DNA of 7,943 nt from Candidatus Adiutrix sp. Lineage in GTDB: Bacteria; Desulfobacterota; Desulfarculia; Adiutricales; Adiutricaceae. Below, one piece after another: positions 6,264-7,943 of the stretch (the first letter of the stretch is position 1; each line of letters opens with the position of its first letter). The notes under the pieces are model-generated. The model saw only the letters and a program-made list of their open reading frames with translations, ran no database searches and was not told the DNA's origin. A program made the translations under genes and the position numbers. The stretch spans positions 1-7,943 of the forward strand of contig JAITVE010000286.1 of NCBI GenBank assembly GCA_031285975.1. The letters are read 5' to 3'.

Positions 6264-7943
6264 ATGTCCCGGCCAGGATTATCATTCATCGCTATGCTGG
6301 TTCTCCTGACCGGCCTCTTTTCGGACGCCCCGGCCCTGGCCCAGACCGACCAGCGGGTGGTGGCCGAGTTGGGCGGCTTCAGCCTGTCCATTGGTTTGGT
6401 GACGGATGACGTGTGGGTCTTCGAGCTCTCCTCAGCCGCGCCCGACCCTGCCGCGCCCTTCGCGCCATCGCTGATGGTCGATCCCGCCCTCACCTTCCGG
6501 CTGCCCCAGGGCGGCGGCGACAGTTGGTCAAGCGCCACGGCCCAGGTGAAACTGAACCGCAACCCGCCCAGCCTCACGGTTATCCGCACCAGCGGCGAAG
6601 AGTCCTTCACCATCCGGCCCTATGCCCCGGAAGGCCGCCTGGCCGGGCTGAGCTTTATTGGCGATTTCACCCATCTTCTGGGCCTGGGAGCCAATTTCCG
6701 CCAGCCCAGCGGCGTTTTCAACCTGCTTGGGGAAAACGTCATGCCCGGCAGCCCCTTTGGCAACAGCCGCCTGGCCGTCAGCAATTACCGCCCCAACCAG
6801 GTGCAGATTCCCGTGGTCTACGGCCTGGGCCAGGGCCGCCATTCCAGCGCCCTGTTTGTGGACGAAACCCGGCCCCTGATGTGGAGCTTCAAAGGCCGCC
6901 CCTGGACGGCCCAGGTCGCGGGCCAGCAGGGGCCTGAAGACGTGCTGCGCTTTTTCGTCATCACCGGGGACGACCTCCCCGCCCTGCGCCGGGAGTTCAT
7001 GACCCTCACCGGGCGGCCGCCGGTGCCGCCCCTGGGGGCCCTGGGGGTGTGGGCTTCCAACCTCAAGGGCGAAACCGAGAGCGACTGGCGGGACGGCATT
7101 CTTCGCCTGAAAAGCGCGGTGCCCGGCCTGGCCGGAGTGGTCACCAACGGCGCGGCGCACTACAGCGCGCTGCTGGAACTGGCCAAAACCAGCAGTTTAA
7201 AAATCATGCTGGACGAATCCGCCTACGTCTCCCAGGATTCGCCCCATTACCCGGAAATGGCCCGCCGCTCCTACCTGGTGCGCCAGAACGGCCCCACCGG
7301 GCCCATCATGGTCGTCAATCACCAGAACAGCCCGGCGGGGCTGGTGGATTACACCAACCCGGCGGCCCCCACCTTCTGGCACAGCCTCTTCCGCCAGCAG
7401 CAGTTCACCGACGGCGTGACCAGCTTCCGCCTCATTGATGGCGAGTTGGAAGATTTCAGCCCCAGCGCCTGGTATGAGGGCGCGCCCGGCAGCCGCGCCC
7501 ACTCCCACTACGCCTGGGCCAACCGCTATGCCCTCAAGTGGCTGGAAGGGCTGGCCGCCGGGGCCCGCAGCCAGTGGATGCGCAACCGCCCGCGCTTACT
7601 CATGATGAGCCGCACCGGCCTGGCCGGGCTCCCCCGCCTGGGGGGCAGCCTGTACAACGGCGACGCCTCCCTCTTCGGCAGCCGCTCCCTCACCGCCGTC
7701 AAGGCCCACGTGGCCATGTCGGGTATGGACTATTACAGCGCCGACCTCAGCCCCGCCCTCACCGGCCTGGCCCTGGACGCCAACACCCGGCAGATGTATG
7801 AAGCCTGGCTGGCCAAAACCAGCCTCACCGACCTGCCCCTGGTGCTGCCCGAGGAAGTTCTGCAGCAGCCCGACCTCCGCTACAACCTGGCCCTGCGTGA
7901 AAGTTTGCGGCCCTATCTCTATTCCCTGGCCTGGGAAGCCTAT
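6264..7943 (+). CDS. Secreted glycoside hydrolase family 31 protein (alpha-glucosidase/xylosidase-like), 3' end beyond window
   Basis: An open frame of exactly 560 codons runs from this ATG to the window edge without a stop. Residues 1-26 form a signal peptide: short basic start, hydrophobic FIAMLVLLTGLF, and ALA cleavage before Q27. The protein is therefore probably periplasmic or secreted. Residues of about 30-250 resemble the GH31 N-terminal beta-sandwich. The catalytic barrel begins at PVPPLGALGVWAS (254-264), followed by LVDYTNPAAPTFW (360-372), FRLIDGELEDF (388-398), SHYAWANRYALKWL, and SRTGLAGLPR...YNGD (449-467). D467 is the likely acid/base residue. The nucleophile motif is odd: GH31 enzymes usually have Asp three residues before the conserved Glu (as in KTDFGE), but here that position is I391 and the Asp (D392) is two before E394. 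The later DIGG-type motif is also degenerate (ADLSP). GH31 enzymes hydrolyse or transfer alpha-linked glycosyl groups; the substrate here is unknown, and activity is uncertain. Confidence 0.85.
   Translation, partial: MSRPGLSFIAMLVLLTGLFSDAPALAQTDQRVVAELGGFSLSIGLVTDDVWVFELSSAAPDPAAPFAPSLMVDPALTFRLPQGGGDSWSSATAQVKLNRNPPSLTVIRTSGEESFTIRPYAPEGRLAGLSFIGDFTHLLGLGANFRQPSGVFNLLGENVMPGSPFGNSRLAVSNYRPNQVQIPVVYGLGQGRHSSALFVDETRPLMWSFKGRPWTAQVAGQQGPEDVLRFFVITGDDLPALRREFMTLTGRPPVPPLGALGVWASNLKGETESDWRDGILRLKSAVPGLAGVVTNGAAHYSALLELAKTSSLKIMLDESAYVSQDSPHYPEMARRSYLVRQNGPTGPIMVVNHQNSPAGLVDYTNPAAPTFWHSLFRQQQFTDGVTSFRLIDGELEDFSPSAWYEGAPGSRAHSHYAWANRYALKWLEGLAAGARSQWMRNRPRLLMMSRTGLAGLPRLGGSLYNGDASLFGSRSLTAVKAHVAMSGMDYYSADLSPALTGLALDANTRQMYEAWLAKTSLTDLPLVLPEEVLQQPDLRYNLALRESLRPYLYSLAWEAY

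Noticed and set aside
6413..6937. Separate small genes inside the GH31 region in other frames
   Set aside because: The frame from 6264 is open to the window edge with a strong ribosome site, a signal peptide and GH31 motifs. The others are Pro/Arg/Gln-rich shadow frames.

Overview
The window looks like a fragment of a GC-rich, diderm (LPS-bearing) bacterial chromosome. About 160 bases of unrelated, very AT-rich DNA are joined to its left end. The GC-rich part carries five protein genes, all on the + strand: a B12-binding-type radical SAM protein fused to a DUF2344 domain (5' end missing), ribonuclease G, the export chaperone SecB, the Kdo transferase WaaA, and a signal-peptide-bearing glycoside hydrolase family 31 protein that runs off the right end. 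SecB plus WaaA points to a Gram-negative envelope. The large radical SAM/DUF2344 protein next to an RNase E/G gene is an order I associate with Deltaproteobacteria (Desulfobacterota). That placement is inference; no rRNA or other phylogenetic marker is present.

Layout. Positions 1 to about 160 encode, in one open frame, an internal piece of RecG helicase with low-GC codon use. Between about 150 and 175 the composition, gene content and reading frame all change at once. This looks like an assembly or amplification chimera, not a natural fusion. From about 157 to 2679 lies the radical SAM gene. rng follows after 26 bp (2706-4271), secB after 75 bp with a GTG start (4347-4799), and waaA after a single base, also with a GTG start (4801-6096). 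This spacing is compatible with one transcription unit from the radical SAM gene to waaA. A 167-bp gap follows, holding an 84-bp inverted pair of 35-nt REP-like palindromes (6115-6198) and then a strong Shine-Dalgarno sequence for the GH31 gene (6264 to past the window end).

How the genes fit together. RNase G processes and decays RNA. The neighbouring radical SAM protein has no function I can assign, but its linkage to rng suggests an RNA- or ribosome-related role. SecB holds preproteins unfolded for Sec export. WaaA adds Kdo to lipid A precursor at the inner membrane. The GH31 protein is predicted to be exported and would act on a glycan outside the cytoplasm, although its active-site motifs are unusual.

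I found no tRNA, rRNA, CRISPR array, transposase, toxin-antitoxin or defence system. I do not see convincing evidence of a wholly new system. The points most worth following are the left-end chimera, the paired palindrome with compensated base-pair changes, the displaced catalytic aspartate motif in the GH31 protein, and the uncharacterised radical SAM/DUF2344 protein.
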